Shown: one piece after another, positions 50,193-59,797 of the stretch
Position numbering within the stretch: position 1 is the first letter of the stretch
Layout of the letters: each line of letters begins with the position of its first letter
Assembly: GCA_963734055.1 (NCBI GenBank)
Contig: CAVTFQ010000002.1
Span: 919,781-983,780 of the forward strand
Direction of reading: 5' to 3'
DNA: 64,000 nt
DNA from: CAIWHR01 sp963734055
GTDB taxonomy: Bacteria > Pseudomonadota > Gammaproteobacteria > Burkholderiales > Casimicrobiaceae
Made by a program: the position numbers and the translations under genes
Notes under the pieces: model-generated
Database searches by the model: none
Seen by the model: the letters and a program-made list of their open reading frames with translations, nothing else
What the model was told of the DNA's origin: nothing

Positions 50193-51167
50193 TCAGCCCG
50201 CGAGCTCGCGTACGAGCCGTTCCGCGAGCACAGCGGCAACCTGCCGCCGGTAGTTGGATGCCGTCACCGTCGTGCGCATCGGCGACACCTGCTTCTGCAC
50301 GAGCTTGCCGAGGCGCGTGAGCGCAGCGTCGTCGAGCGGTCGTCCCGCCAGCTCGGCCGTTCCTTCGAGCAGGAACGGGCGGGAGTTCGTGCCGGTGAGC
50401 GCGACGCGCAGGTCGGCCACGTCGCCGTCGCGCATCGAAACGAGCGCCGCGACGCCGGCCAGCGGAAAGTCGATCGCTCCCCGCGCACGCGCTTTCCGGT
50501 AACCGGTCCGGGCGCCCCGCGGCGCGCGTGGCACGCGGACGCCCACCACGATCTCGCCGGGGGTGAGCGTGAGGTGAGCCGCGCCGTCGTCCGCGTACAG
50601 CCCTTCGAGTGCGATGCGGCGCAGGCCGCGCGAGCCCACGACGTCGACCTCGGCACCGAGCACGAGCAGCGCCGGCGCGAGATCACCCGCGAACGCCGCG
50701 TGGCAGCGCTTGCCCTGCGGCGCGACGTGGCAGACGTCGCCGCCGTGCTTGAGGCAATGGTCGTTGGCGCGCCGCCACCACGCGCTCTGGTTGTAGAACA
50801 CGCAGCGCGTGTCGAGGCAGAGGTTGCCGCCCACCGTGGCGACGGTGCGGTGGCCGGGCGCCGCGATCGCGAGCGCCGCCTCGGCGAGGATCGGCAGCGC
50901 TTCCTGCAGCCCGATGTGGGCCGCAAGTCGAGCAAGGGTCGCGCCGGCGCCGATCGTCGCGCCGTCGGGGGTGACGTCGATTCGATCGAGTCCGGCGATC
51001 GCCGACAGGTCGACCAGCACCGACGGCTCGCCGAGGCCGTCCCGCAGGTTGGGTACGAGGTCGGTGCCGCCGGCGACGATGCGGGCGCGGCGATCGGCGG
51101 TCAGGAGCAGCGCCGCCTGCGAAAGCGTGGCGGGGCGGGCGAGGACGAAGGGCGGGAGGCGTTCCAT
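50193..51167 (-). CDS. hcrB: 4-hydroxybenzoyl-CoA reductase beta (FAD/[4Fe-4S]) subunit
   Basis: This is a 324-residue xanthine-oxidase-family FAD subunit: RIVAGGTDLVPNLRDGLGEP and VATVGGNLCLDTRC. The segment from about residue 120 carries an insertion with Cys residues (DTRC, DHCLKHGGDVC, QGKRC). That four-Cys loop holds the extra [4Fe-4S] cluster unique to 4-hydroxybenzoyl-CoA reductase among this family. The enzyme removes the phenolic OH to give benzoyl-CoA using ferredoxin electrons. It is the last gene of the pad-hcr unit, 6 bp after hcrA. Confidence 0.88.
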   Translation of the reverse strand: MERLPPFVLARPATLSQAALLLTADRRARIVAGGTDLVPNLRDGLGEPSVLVDLSAIAGLDRIDVTPDGATIGAGATLARLAAHIGLQEALPILAEAALAIAAPGHRTVATVGGNLCLDTRCVFYNQSAWWRRANDHCLKHGGDVCHVAPQGKRCHAAFAGDLAPALLVLGAEVDVVGSRGLRRIALEGLYADDGAAHLTLTPGEIVVGVRVPRAPRGARTGYRKARARGAIDFPLAGVAALVSMRDGDVADLRVALTGTNSRPFLLEGTAELAGRPLDDAALTRLGKLVQKQVSPMRTTVTASNYRRQVAAVLAERLVRELAG

Positions 51168-51173
51168 CGCGAT

Positions 51174-53531
51174 TCACCTGACCGGGATCTTGCGCACGCG
51201 CTCCGCGCGTCGCCGCGCCGTCAGCGCCTCGAGCAGGCGGTCGGGCGACGCGGGCAATTCGGTGAGGCGGAGCCCGGTCGCGTCGGCGATCGCGTTGGTG
51301 AGCGCGGGCAGGAATCCGGAGAGCGAGCCTTCGCCGGCCTCCTTCGCGCCGAACGGGCCATTCGGATCGGGTGCCTCCACGATGAACGCGTCGATCGGCG
51401 GGGATTCCACGATCGTCGGCACGCGGTAGTCGAGCAGGTTCGCACGAAGGGGGAGCCCTGCGTGGTATTGCGTCTCCTCCGACAGCGCCTGTCCCATCCC
51501 CATCCACACCGACCCCTGGATCTGGCCTTCGACGGCGAGCGGGTTGATCGCGCGCCCGCAGTCGTGCGCGACCCAGACGCGCAGCACGCGGACCATGCCC
51601 GTGGCCTCGTCGACCTCGACTTCGACCACTTGCGCGGCGTACGAGAAACCGGCGGTCGATCCGACCGCCGCCCCCTTGAACTTCCCGCCCTGCGTCTCGG
51701 GCGGCGTCGACCAGACGCCCTTGACCGTCAGCGTGCCGGCGTCCTCGAGCGCCGCGGCGACGACGTCCTTGTACCCGAGGGCGCGATCGGTCCCCGCCAC
51801 GCCGTAGGTCTCGCCCAGGCATTCGACGTCGGCGATCGCGACTTCGAGCTTGCGCGCGGCGGCGGCGACGAGCAACTGCCCAAGCTCGCGCGCGGCGGCG
51901 AGCGCGGCGTTGCCGACCATGAATGACACGCGCGAGCTGTAGCTGCCGTTGTCCTTCGGCGTGACGGTGCTGTCGTTGGCGACGACGGTAATCCAGTGGA
52001 GCGGGAGCACGAGCACTTCCGCGACCGTCTGTGCGAGCAGCGTCGAGCTGCCTTGCCCGATGTCCGCGGCGCCGGTGAGGATCGTGATTCCACCGTCGAA
52101 GTCGAGCTTCAGGTTGACGACGGCGTGGGGCTCGCCCGTCCAGTGAACCGGCTTCGCCGATCCGCTCACGTAGTGCGAGCACGCCATGCCGAGCCCGCGT
52201 CCCTTCGGCAGCCGGCCGCGGCGCTCGCGCCAGCCCGACGCCCGCTCGACGATGTCGAGGCACTCGGCGAGACCGCACGAGTTGACCTGCAGGTCGTTGA
52301 TCGTCCGGTGCGGCACCGGCAGCAGGTTCGCGCGGCGCACGGCGAACGGATCGAGCTCGAGCTCGGCACCCATCCGGTCCAGCATCGTCTCGAACGCGTG
52401 GCGGACGTCGACGGAGCCGTGCCCGCGCATCGCGCCGTTGGGGGGCGTGTTGGAGTAGACGCGCAGGCCGTGGTAGCGACAGGCCGGCAGCCGGTAGAGC
52501 GCGTGGAGGAGCGCGCCCGCATAGAGGATCGTGACGAGGCCGTAGCCGGCGTAGCCGCCGCCGCGCTGGACGACCTCGCAATCCGCGGCAGTGATCTCGC
52601 CCGCCTTCGTGAGGCCGAGCTTGAGCCGGATCTCGGTCTCGGGGCGGCCGCGGTGGGTGAGGAACGTCTCCTCGCGCGAGAGCTCGAGCTTCACGATCCC
52701 GCCGGCGGCGCGCGCGAGCAGCGCGGCGACGATCTCGAAGTTGAGCGTCTCGGTGCGGTGGCCGAAGCCGCCGCCGACGAAGGGCTTCACGACGCGGATC
52801 TTCGATTCGTCCATCCGCAGGCAGCGCGCGAGGGCGAGGTGGACGTAGTAGGGCACCTGCGTCACCGAGTGCAGCGTGAGCCGGCCGCGCTCCGGGTCGT
52901 ATTCGGCGAGTGCCGCGTTCGGCTCCATCATCGCGTGCGTGACCTCGGCGTAGCGGAACGTCTCCTCGCGCACGAGATCGGCCGCGGCGAAGCCGGCCGC
53001 GACGTCGCCGAACGTCTGGTCGACCTCGCGCTCGATGTTGCCGGGCTTGTTCGGGTGGAGCAGCGTTGCGCCGGCCGCGCGCGCGGACGCCGCGTCGAAG
53101 TACGCGGGGAGCGGCTCGATGTCGAGGTGGATCAGCGCGAGCGCCGCGTGGGCGGTCGCGAGGTCGTCGGCGGCGACGGCGGCGATCGGCTCGCCGCGGT
53201 AGCGGACGCGGCCGCGGGCGAGCGGGAACTCGTTCTGCGCGACCGGAATGACGCCGTAGGCCATGTCGCAGTCGTCGCCGGTGATCACGGCGCGGACGCC
53301 CGGCAGCGCACGCGCCGCCTCGACGTCGATCTCGTGGATCTCGCCGTGGGCGACGGGACTCCGCAGGATCGCGCCGACGAGCGCGCCCGGCGCGTCGAGA
53401 TCCGCCGTGTAGCGGGCGCGCCCGGTGACCTTCTCGACGCCGTCGACGAGCGGCTGCCGCGCGCCGACCGCGTGAGCGTGTCCTTCGGCGGTCGGCGCGC
53501 GTTCCACGGCGGGGTGGGCCGGGTCGTTCAC
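51174..53531 (-). CDS. hcrA: 4-hydroxybenzoyl-CoA reductase alpha (molybdenum) subunit
   Basis: The 785-residue molybdopterin subunit of the xanthine oxidase family has VKPFVGGGFGHRTETLNFE, NTPPNGAMRGHGSVDVR, LTGAADIGQGSSTLLAQ and the active-site Glu region GPFGAKEAGEGSLSG. Its partners (hcrB with the [4Fe-4S] loop, hcrC) identify it as the 4-hydroxybenzoyl-CoA reductase catalytic subunit. The start is GTG at 53531, overlapping the hcrC stop by 4 bp. Confidence 0.88.
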   Translation of the reverse strand: MNDPAHPAVERAPTAEGHAHAVGARQPLVDGVEKVTGRARYTADLDAPGALVGAILRSPVAHGEIHEIDVEAARALPGVRAVITGDDCDMAYGVIPVAQNEFPLARGRVRYRGEPIAAVAADDLATAHAALALIHLDIEPLPAYFDAASARAAGATLLHPNKPGNIEREVDQTFGDVAAGFAAADLVREETFRYAEVTHAMMEPNAALAEYDPERGRLTLHSVTQVPYYVHLALARCLRMDESKIRVVKPFVGGGFGHRTETLNFEIVAALLARAAGGIVKLELSREETFLTHRGRPETEIRLKLGLTKAGEITAADCEVVQRGGGYAGYGLVTILYAGALLHALYRLPACRYHGLRVYSNTPPNGAMRGHGSVDVRHAFETMLDRMGAELELDPFAVRRANLLPVPHRTINDLQVNSCGLAECLDIVERASGWRERRGRLPKGRGLGMACSHYVSGSAKPVHWTGEPHAVVNLKLDFDGGITILTGAADIGQGSSTLLAQTVAEVLVLPLHWITVVANDSTVTPKDNGSYSSRVSFMVGNAALAAARELGQLLVAAAARKLEVAIADVECLGETYGVAGTDRALGYKDVVAAALEDAGTLTVKGVWSTPPETQGGKFKGAAVGSTAGFSYAAQVVEVEVDEATGMVRVLRVWVAHDCGRAINPLAVEGQIQGSVWMGMGQALSEETQYHAGLPLRANLLDYRVPTIVESPPIDAFIVEAPDPNGPFGAKEAGEGSLSGFLPALTNAIADATGLRLTELPASPDRLLEALTARRRAERVRKIPVR

Positions 53532-53986
53532 GATATCGCTGCCTGCACCGACTCGACGATCTTCACGTAACCGGTGCAGCGACAGAGATTGCCGGCGAGC
53601 GCCGCGCGGATCTCGGCCTCGGTCGGCGCCGGATTTCGCCGCAGCAACGCTTCCGCCGCCATGATCATCCCGGGCGTGCAGAATCCGCACTGGGTGCCGA
53701 GGCGCTCGTGGAACGCCGCCTGAAGGGCGCTCATGCGTCCGTTGGTCGCGAGTCCCTCGATCGTCTCGACGCGCTTGCCTTCGCAGCGCGCGACGAGGGT
53801 CAGGCATGCGAGCACCGGCTCGTCGTCGACGAGCACGGTGCACGCCCCGCACTCCCCGCCGTCGCAGCCGCGCTTCGTCCCGGTCAGCCCCGCCTGCTCG
53901 CGCAGGTAGTCGAGGAGCAGGAGCGAGTCGGCAACCGCGTCCTCGCGGGCGCGGCCGTTGACGGTGAGTGCGACGATCCGCTTCAC
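53528..53986 (-). CDS. hcrC: 4-hydroxybenzoyl-CoA reductase gamma ([2Fe-2S]) subunit
   Basis: The 152-residue subunit has two [2Fe-2S] sites: plant-type GCDGGECGACTVLVDDEPVL, and the helical QCGFCTPGMIM with NLCRCTGY. It passes electrons from ferredoxin to the FAD and Mo subunits. The GTG start at 53986 lies 5 bp after the ligase stop. Confidence 0.9.
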   Translation of the reverse strand: MKRIVALTVNGRAREDAVADSLLLLDYLREQAGLTGTKRGCDGGECGACTVLVDDEPVLACLTLVARCEGKRVETIEGLATNGRMSALQAAFHERLGTQCGFCTPGMIMAAEALLRRNPAPTEAEIRAALAGNLCRCTGYVKIVESVQAAIS

Positions 53987-53991
53987 GATCG

Positions 53992-55341
53992 TCAACCGCC
54001 CTTCGGCCGCAAGTCGCGCACGCGCACGGCCTTCCCCTGCGAGCGCGGAATCTCCCCCGGTCGCTTCACGACGACATCGGCGGTGATCCCGACGAGCGAC
54101 TTGATGTGGTGGCCCGCCCGGCGCGCGACGCCGTCGAACGAGGAGGCTTCGACGCCGGCTTCGGCCTCGACTTCGACGGTGACGTGATCGAGGCTGCCGC
54201 GTCGCTCCACGACGAGCTGGTAGTGCGGCGCGATGCCCGGCAGGCCGACCAGCACTGCCTCGATCTGCGAGGGATACACGTTGACGCCGCGGATGATCAG
54301 CATGTCGTCGTTGCGGCCGGTGATCCGCAGGATCCGGAGATGGGTGCGTCCGCAGTCGCACGGCGCCGTCGTCACCTTCGTGATGTCGCGGGTCCGATAG
54401 CGGAGCATCGGCAGCGCTTCCTTGGTGAGGGTCGTGATCACGAGCTCGCCGGCCTGGCCTTCCGGCACGGCGTCGCCGGTGTCCGGATCGATCACCTCGA
54501 ACAGGAAGTGGTCCTCCCATCCGTGCAGCCCGCACTGGCCCTCGCACTCGCATGCGACGCCGGGCCCCATGATCTCGGAGAGGCCGTAGACGTCGATGGC
54601 CCGCAGGCCCAGGCGCGCCTCGATCTCGCGGCGCATCGCCTGGCTCCACGGCTCCGCGCCGAACAGCCCGACGCGCAGGCGCGAGGCGCGGAGGTCGACG
54701 CCCTGCTGCTCGGCCACTTCCGCGATCGCGAGCGCGTAGGACGGCGTCGCGCACAACACGCGCGCGCCGAAGTCGACGATCAGCGCGACCTGCCGCTCGG
54801 TCGAGCCGCCCGACATCGGCACGACGACTGCACCGAGGCGCTCGGCGCCGTAATGGGCGCCGAGCCCGCCGGTGAAGAGGCCGTAGCCGTACGCGTTGTG
54901 GATCACGTCGCCGGGCCGGCCGCCGGCGCACGCCGTCGAGCGGGCCATGAGTTCGGCCCAGCGCTCGAGGTCGCCGCGCGTGTAGCCGACGACCGTCGGC
55001 TTGCCGGTCGTGCCCGACGACGCGTGCAGGCGGGCGAGCTCGCTCAACGGCCGCGCGAACATGCCGAAGGGATAATGATCGCGAAGGTCGCTCTTCAGCG
55101 TGAACGGCAGTCGGGCGACGTCGTCGAGGCTCGCGATCGCTTCGGGGGTCACGCCGGCTTCGTCGAGCCGCTTGCGGTGAAGCGGCACGTGGTCATACGC
55201 GTTGCGCACGGTCGCCCGCAGACGGTCGAGCTGCAGCGCAGCCAGGCGCTCGCGCGGCATCGTCTCGACCTCGCCCTGGAAATAGAACGGCGCGCTCGTC
55301 CGTGCCCCCATCCCGACTTCCGACATCGTGGTCGCGCCCAT
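53992..55341 (-). CDS. Phenylacetate-CoA ligase family enzyme
   Basis: The 449-residue PaaK-type AMP-forming ligase has the P-loop ASSGTTGKPTVVGYT, VYGLSEIMGPGVACECE, and a C-terminal RSQGKAVRVRDLRPKG with the catalytic Lys. It lies in line with padBCD, so it probably activates phenylacetate for anaerobic oxidation (the role of PadJ). Activation of another aryl acid, for instance 4-hydroxybenzoate, cannot be excluded since no 4-hydroxybenzoate-CoA ligase is present here. The ATG at 55341 follows GAGGAG. Confidence 0.85.
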   Translation of the reverse strand: MGATTMSEVGMGARTSAPFYFQGEVETMPRERLAALQLDRLRATVRNAYDHVPLHRKRLDEAGVTPEAIASLDDVARLPFTLKSDLRDHYPFGMFARPLSELARLHASSGTTGKPTVVGYTRGDLERWAELMARSTACAGGRPGDVIHNAYGYGLFTGGLGAHYGAERLGAVVVPMSGGSTERQVALIVDFGARVLCATPSYALAIAEVAEQQGVDLRASRLRVGLFGAEPWSQAMRREIEARLGLRAIDVYGLSEIMGPGVACECEGQCGLHGWEDHFLFEVIDPDTGDAVPEGQAGELVITTLTKEALPMLRYRTRDITKVTTAPCDCGRTHLRILRITGRNDDMLIIRGVNVYPSQIEAVLVGLPGIAPHYQLVVERRGSLDHVTVEVEAEAGVEASSFDGVARRAGHHIKSLVGITADVVVKRPGEIPRSQGKAVRVRDLRPKGG

Positions 55342-55375
55342 GGCGTCTCCTCGACCAGTTGGAGGGATTGCTGCG

Positions 55376-56239
55376 CTACGTCCGGGCACCGCGCACCGGG
55401 AGGTGCGGCAGCGCGAAGCCCTGGTTGAAGCCCGCGCGCGTGACGAGCACGAGCTTCACGAACGCGCCGGAGAGCGCCGCCAGGAGTCCGGCGACGCCGG
55501 CCAGTGCGAGTGCGACGTCGCTCGCGTCGAGGCCCGCGGCGACGATGAGCGCGAGCGGCAGCGCCGTGCCGGCGACCATCAGCATGCCTCCCGCGCGGTC
55601 GAGCGCCGCCTTTGCCTCCGGTGCGATCGTGCCGGCGACCCGGCGCCGGTAGCCGAGCCAGGCGACGATACGAATGATGAGGAGGGCGCCGAAAGCGACG
55701 AGCAGCGGCCGCGTCGCCCCGCCGTGCCAGGGGGCCGCGGCGAAGAACAGGCCCGCGCCTTCGGCCAGTCCCGAGAAGACGAGGAGCGGCACGACCGCGG
55801 GTGCGCGCCACGCGGGGATGCCTTTCGCGGCCTGAAGCAATCGCGCCTGGCAGCCGACGAACACGAGCGCGAGCGCCAGCGCGAACGACGAAGCGCCCGG
55901 GAGTCCGGCCACGGTGGCGATTACCGCGGGAACGAGCAGTGCCGACGCCCACGCCTCGCGCGACATCCACGACGTCCGCGGATTGCGGAAGACGTTGAGG
56001 GCGCGCAGCGGTCGTCCGAGCTCCAGCGAGACGCAGAAGAGGCCGAAGCCGACGAGCGCGAGTCCCGCGAGCAGGAGCGCGGCACGCGCGGCACCGCTCG
56101 CGTCGGCCAGCACCGTGAAGACAATGAGCCCGCCGCCCATACCCCCGCCGATGAAGTTGCCGGCCGCGCGCGCGTCCCAGCTCCTCTGCCGCCAGGGGCG
56201 GGAGCCGTAGGTGCCGTAACCCTCCGCGGGATAGGTCAT
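55376..56239 (-). CDS. padD: NrfD-like membrane subunit, probable phenylacetyl-CoA:acceptor oxidoreductase PadD
   Basis: The 287-residue protein has about eight hydrophobic helices (AAGNFIGGGMGGGLIVFTVL; ALLLAGLALVGFGLFCVSLE; SREAWASALLVPAVIATVAG). It is an NrfD/DmsC-type quinone-reactive anchor. Directly after an FeS subunit and near a large molybdoenzyme and a phenylacetate-CoA ligase, it best fits PadD, passing electrons from phenylacetyl-CoA oxidation to quinone. The assignment rests on context plus family. Confidence 0.7.
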   Translation of the reverse strand: MTYPAEGYGTYGSRPWRQRSWDARAAGNFIGGGMGGGLIVFTVLADASGAARAALLLAGLALVGFGLFCVSLELGRPLRALNVFRNPRTSWMSREAWASALLVPAVIATVAGLPGASSFALALALVFVGCQARLLQAAKGIPAWRAPAVVPLLVFSGLAEGAGLFFAAAPWHGGATRPLLVAFGALLIIRIVAWLGYRRRVAGTIAPEAKAALDRAGGMLMVAGTALPLALIVAAGLDASDVALALAGVAGLLAALSGAFVKLVLVTRAGFNQGFALPHLPVRGART

Positions 56240-56240
56240 C

Positions 56241-56906
56241 TCACTCCGCCGCCGCCGGCTCCGGCGCGGCGTCCCACAGGTAGTAGAAGCCGGGACCGGT
56301 GCCGAGCTCCTCGTGGATCCGGAAATGCCGGTGTTCCGCGATCAGTCGCGACACGTTGCTCGCGGGGTCGTCGAGGTCGCCGAACGCGAGCGTCTGGGTG
56401 ATGCACGCGTTGACGCAGGCGGGGGTGGCCTCGGGATGGACGCCCGGCGCCAGCCCCTTCGCGAGGCCCGCGTCGATGCGGTCGACGCAGAACGTGCACT
56501 TGGTCGCGACCGCGCGCCGCGAGTCGTCGCGCCGTGCCCGCTCGTTCTCCATCTCGCGGCCATAGGCGTTGGCGGGGCGCGTCGTCTTGTAGCGAGCCTG
56601 GTACGGGCACGCGACGGCGCAGTATGCGCAGCCGATGCAGAGGTCGTAGTCGATGGTGACGATGCCGTCGGCGCGCTTCCGGGTTGCCTTGGTCGGGCAC
56701 ACGTCCGCGCAGGGCGGCTCGTCGCAATGCTGACAGCCGACCGGGACGAACGCGCGGTGCACGTTCGGGTATTCCCCCTGCTCGACGTCGAGCACGCGGC
56801 GCCACTGCACGCCGGGCGGGGTCGCGTTCGCGTGTCGGCACGACGCGGTGCACGTCTGGCAGCCGACGCAACGCCGCAGGTCCGCGACCATCGCCCAGCG
56901 GGTCAT
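56241..56906 (-). CDS. padC: Four-cluster ferredoxin subunit, probable PadC
   Basis: The 221-residue DmsB/NrfC-type protein has CVGCQTCTASC, CQHCDEPPCADVCP, CIGCAYCAVACP and CTFCVDRIDAG with a distant CVNAC, enough for four [4Fe-4S] clusters. It is 1 bp from padD and would connect PadB to PadD. A 172-bp gap with palindromic repeats separates it from padB. Confidence 0.78.
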   Translation of the reverse strand: MTRWAMVADLRRCVGCQTCTASCRHANATPPGVQWRRVLDVEQGEYPNVHRAFVPVGCQHCDEPPCADVCPTKATRKRADGIVTIDYDLCIGCAYCAVACPYQARYKTTRPANAYGREMENERARRDDSRRAVATKCTFCVDRIDAGLAKGLAPGVHPEATPACVNACITQTLAFGDLDDPASNVSRLIAEHRHFRIHEELGTGPGFYYLWDAAPEPAAAE

Positions 56907-56959
56907 GCGGTGTCTCCAACGGTCGCATGCTCGTCTCGCTCGTCGTTGCCGCGCAGAGC

Positions 56960-57038
56960 CTGCTCCCGACCTGATCGGGGGCGGGAACCCAGCGTCTTTC
57001 GCCGAACGTCACGGGGTGCCCGCGTTCGCGGGGGCGAC
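56960..57038. repeat. Pair of palindromic REP-like repeats between padB and padC
   Basis: A CCCGACCTGATCGGG-type hairpin followed by GCGGGAACCCAG (56960-56992) and a CCCGCGTTCGCGGGGGCGAC copy (57019-57038) share the CCCGCG-TTCGCGGG core with the repeats at 12333 and 25767. They are inserted inside an otherwise tight operon and could cause differential expression of padB and padCD. Confidence 0.6.
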
Positions 57039-57078
57039 AGGCGAAGGGGCGTCGATCGTTGCATCGGCGAAGCCACGG

Positions 57079-59795
57079 TCATTGCCTGCTTACCTTCACG
57101 CGCACGATGTCCGCGCCCGAGCCCGTCGCATCGGTGAGATCGAGCGACATCGTCGCGAGTGCGTTCATGCTCGGCACGCCGAAGTCCTTCGTGAAGGGCG
57201 TGACCCAATGGTCGAACTGGCCGATCAGGAGCAGCGTGTCGGGCCGGATGCCCTGCCGCAGCACCGCGCGACCGCGCACCTTCCGCTTGGGCGTCGCGAT
57301 CTCGACCTGCTCGCCGTCGCGAATGCCGAGGCGCGCCGCCGCCTGCGCGTTGATGATCACGCCGCGGTGGCCTGTCACGTTGTCGGCGACTTCCTTGATG
57401 AGCTGCATCCCGACGTTCGCGCCCCACGCGTACTGCATGCTGCGCGCGGTCAGGAGCCAGAATGGATAGTCGTGCGGCTTGCCGCCGGCCTTTTCCAGCG
57501 CGGCGACCCACGGCGTCCCGAAATCCTTGCACTTCGGCAGCGCCTGGTACTCGGGCAGCTGGTTATCCCACCAGTGCATGTCGTGCTCGTGGAGCCGCCG
57601 TCCGAGCTCGGTGCCGATGCGCAAGAGACGCTCCTGGTACGGCAGCTCGAAGCGCAGCCCTTTCTCGACCAGCGTCGGATACAGGTACCACTTGATGCGC
57701 GGGAACGGCTTGGTCGCGAGGCCGTTCTCCCGCCACCACTCGAGTCCGTGCGACTCGCGGCCGTCGGTGAGCTCCGCGCTGGCCGCGCGGCAGACGGCGT
57801 CCCAGATCGCTTCCGGCGGATGCGCGACATCGGGCGCGAGCACGACGTCCCAGTGCGGTCCCTTGAGCGGCACGCCGGCGGCGCCCTTGTTGATCGACGC
57901 GTTGTACTTGTCGAGAAGGCCGGTGCGACGCGCGAGCTCGGTCGCGATCGCGGTGAAATCGCGCGCCTCGCCCTGCGTTGCCACCGCGGGCTGGCGCAGC
58001 GCGAAGCCGGTGCAGTCCCAGAACTGCTCGACGAACTTCGAGCCGCCGATGCGGATCAGCTGCAGGCTCTCGAGGTCCGTCGCTTCGGGCAGCAGCAGGT
58101 CCGCGTGATGGTTCGTCTCGTCGAGCGTGTAGGCGAACGCCACCATGAACGGGAAGCGCGCCATCTTGTCGCCGACGCTCGCGGTGTCCCAGAACGAGAT
58201 CGCGGGATTGGTCCGATAGACGAACCACACGTCGGGATACGTGACCCGCGGCAGGCCCTTCGGGGTCTCGTCCAGGAACATCCACGAGAAGTGCGTCGGC
58301 CCGAGCGCCTGGCTCCACGGCCCGTTCGCCGCGAGCGGCACCATCGTCCGGTACGCGTTCCGGATGTTCGGGTTCGGCGACCAGCGCGCCTTGTCGGTCG
58401 GATTCAGCGGATAGTCCATGAATCCGTCGGGGCCCGGCAGCACGCTGTCGACGCGCGCGGGCACCTGGCGATTCAGGCGCACCGTCGTGCCGAGCGTCCC
58501 GCCCGGGACTTCGAGTCCGCCGACGAGCGCCGCGAGCATCGTGCGCGCCCACACGCACTCGAAGCCGCCCCAGCCGTTGTTCACCGTCTTCCCGAGCGAC
58601 ACGGCGACCGGCCGATAGGGGAGCACGTGCCCCTCGATCTCGATCGTCTCGCCGACGTGCGCGTGGCCGATGAACTCGTGCGCGATCCGGCGCATCGTCG
58701 GCGCCGGCACTTCGCAGATCGTCTCCGCCCACTCCGGCGAGTAGCCCGCCATGTGCGCGACGAGCTTCGAGAACGCCGTCTCGCCGGCGAGCACGCCGTC
58801 GGCGAGGACCTCGTCGTCGGGGCCGATCTCGACGGCGTCCGCTTCGAAGCGGCCCTCGAGCGTCTCGGCGATCCCGCGCGCATCGAAGGGCGCCGCGGCG
58901 CGCCGCGTTGAATCCCAGACCAGCGGCTTCCGCGTCGCGCGGTCGCGGAGATAGTAGCCGTGCGGACCCACGAGGTAGGGCGACGACGTGTGCTTCGCGA
59001 GGAAACGCAAGTCGAGACGCGCGCGCGGAACGTCGTGGAGGAGCGTGTGTACGAGCGCGAACAGGAATGCCGCGTCGGTCTTGGGCTTGATCGGCACCCA
59101 CTCGGCCGAGCACGCCCCGGTGACCGAAAGATGGGGCTCGACCTGGACGCGCTTCATCCCGCGCACCCGCGCGTTCGCGTGGCGCCACACACCGACGACG
59201 CCCCCCGACGCTTCGACGTTCGCGCCGCACGAGATCAGGTAATCGCAGAGCGGCGTGTCGGGCGACACGGTGAACGCGCGGTGCCAGAACTCGCCGTAGA
59301 GGTGCTCGGAGTGGTAGCACTTCACGCCCTGGCCGGAGCCGAAGCCCATGTCGACCGGGCCCCACGCCGCGAGGAACGCGGGGAACGTGCCCATGTACGA
59401 CTGCGGCGTGCCGGCGCCGCCCAGGCTGACGGCGAGCCGCGGATAGCCGGACTCGTCGGTAAGCCCGGCCGCGCGCAGCTCGGTTCAGCTTTTCCGCGAC
59501 GAGGTCGAACGCCTCGTCCCAGGTGATCGGCACGAAGCCGGGATCCTCGCCGCGGCCCTTCTTCGGATTCGTCCGCTTCATCGGCGACAGTATCCGATTG
59601 GGGTTGTAGGTCTTTTGCACGAGGCCGTAGGCCTTCACGCAGACCTTGCCGCCGCCCGGATGCACGTCGGCCGCGCAGAAGTTGGGCTCGACCTCGGTCG
59701 CGACTCCCGTCGACGACCTTGACGGTGAGGAGATCGGGCCCCGCGACGCACTGGTAGCAGTACGTCGGGACGCGGCGGGTGTTGCCGTCGGGCAT
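57079..59795 (-). CDS. padB: Molybdopterin oxidoreductase large subunit, probable phenylacetyl-CoA:acceptor oxidoreductase PadB (two frameshifts)
   Basis: Conceptually ~905 residues, DMSO-reductase family. The N-terminal [4Fe-4S] site reads TYCYQCVAGPDL ... NFCAADVHPGGGKVC, the Mo-bis-MGD body is intact, and the C-terminus has the molydop-binding domain (NAQAAARLGIRDGEQVEIAT). The frame must shift near 59705 (one extra base after VKVVDG) and near 59482 (one extra base after AEKLN). Everything downstream of 59480 is open. The gene begins 2 bp after the thioesterase stop. PadB oxidises phenylacetyl-CoA to phenylglyoxylate. Two single-base insertions within 225 bp suggest either a local sequence error or a very recent lesion. 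Confidence 0.72.
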
Positions 59796-59797
59796 GG

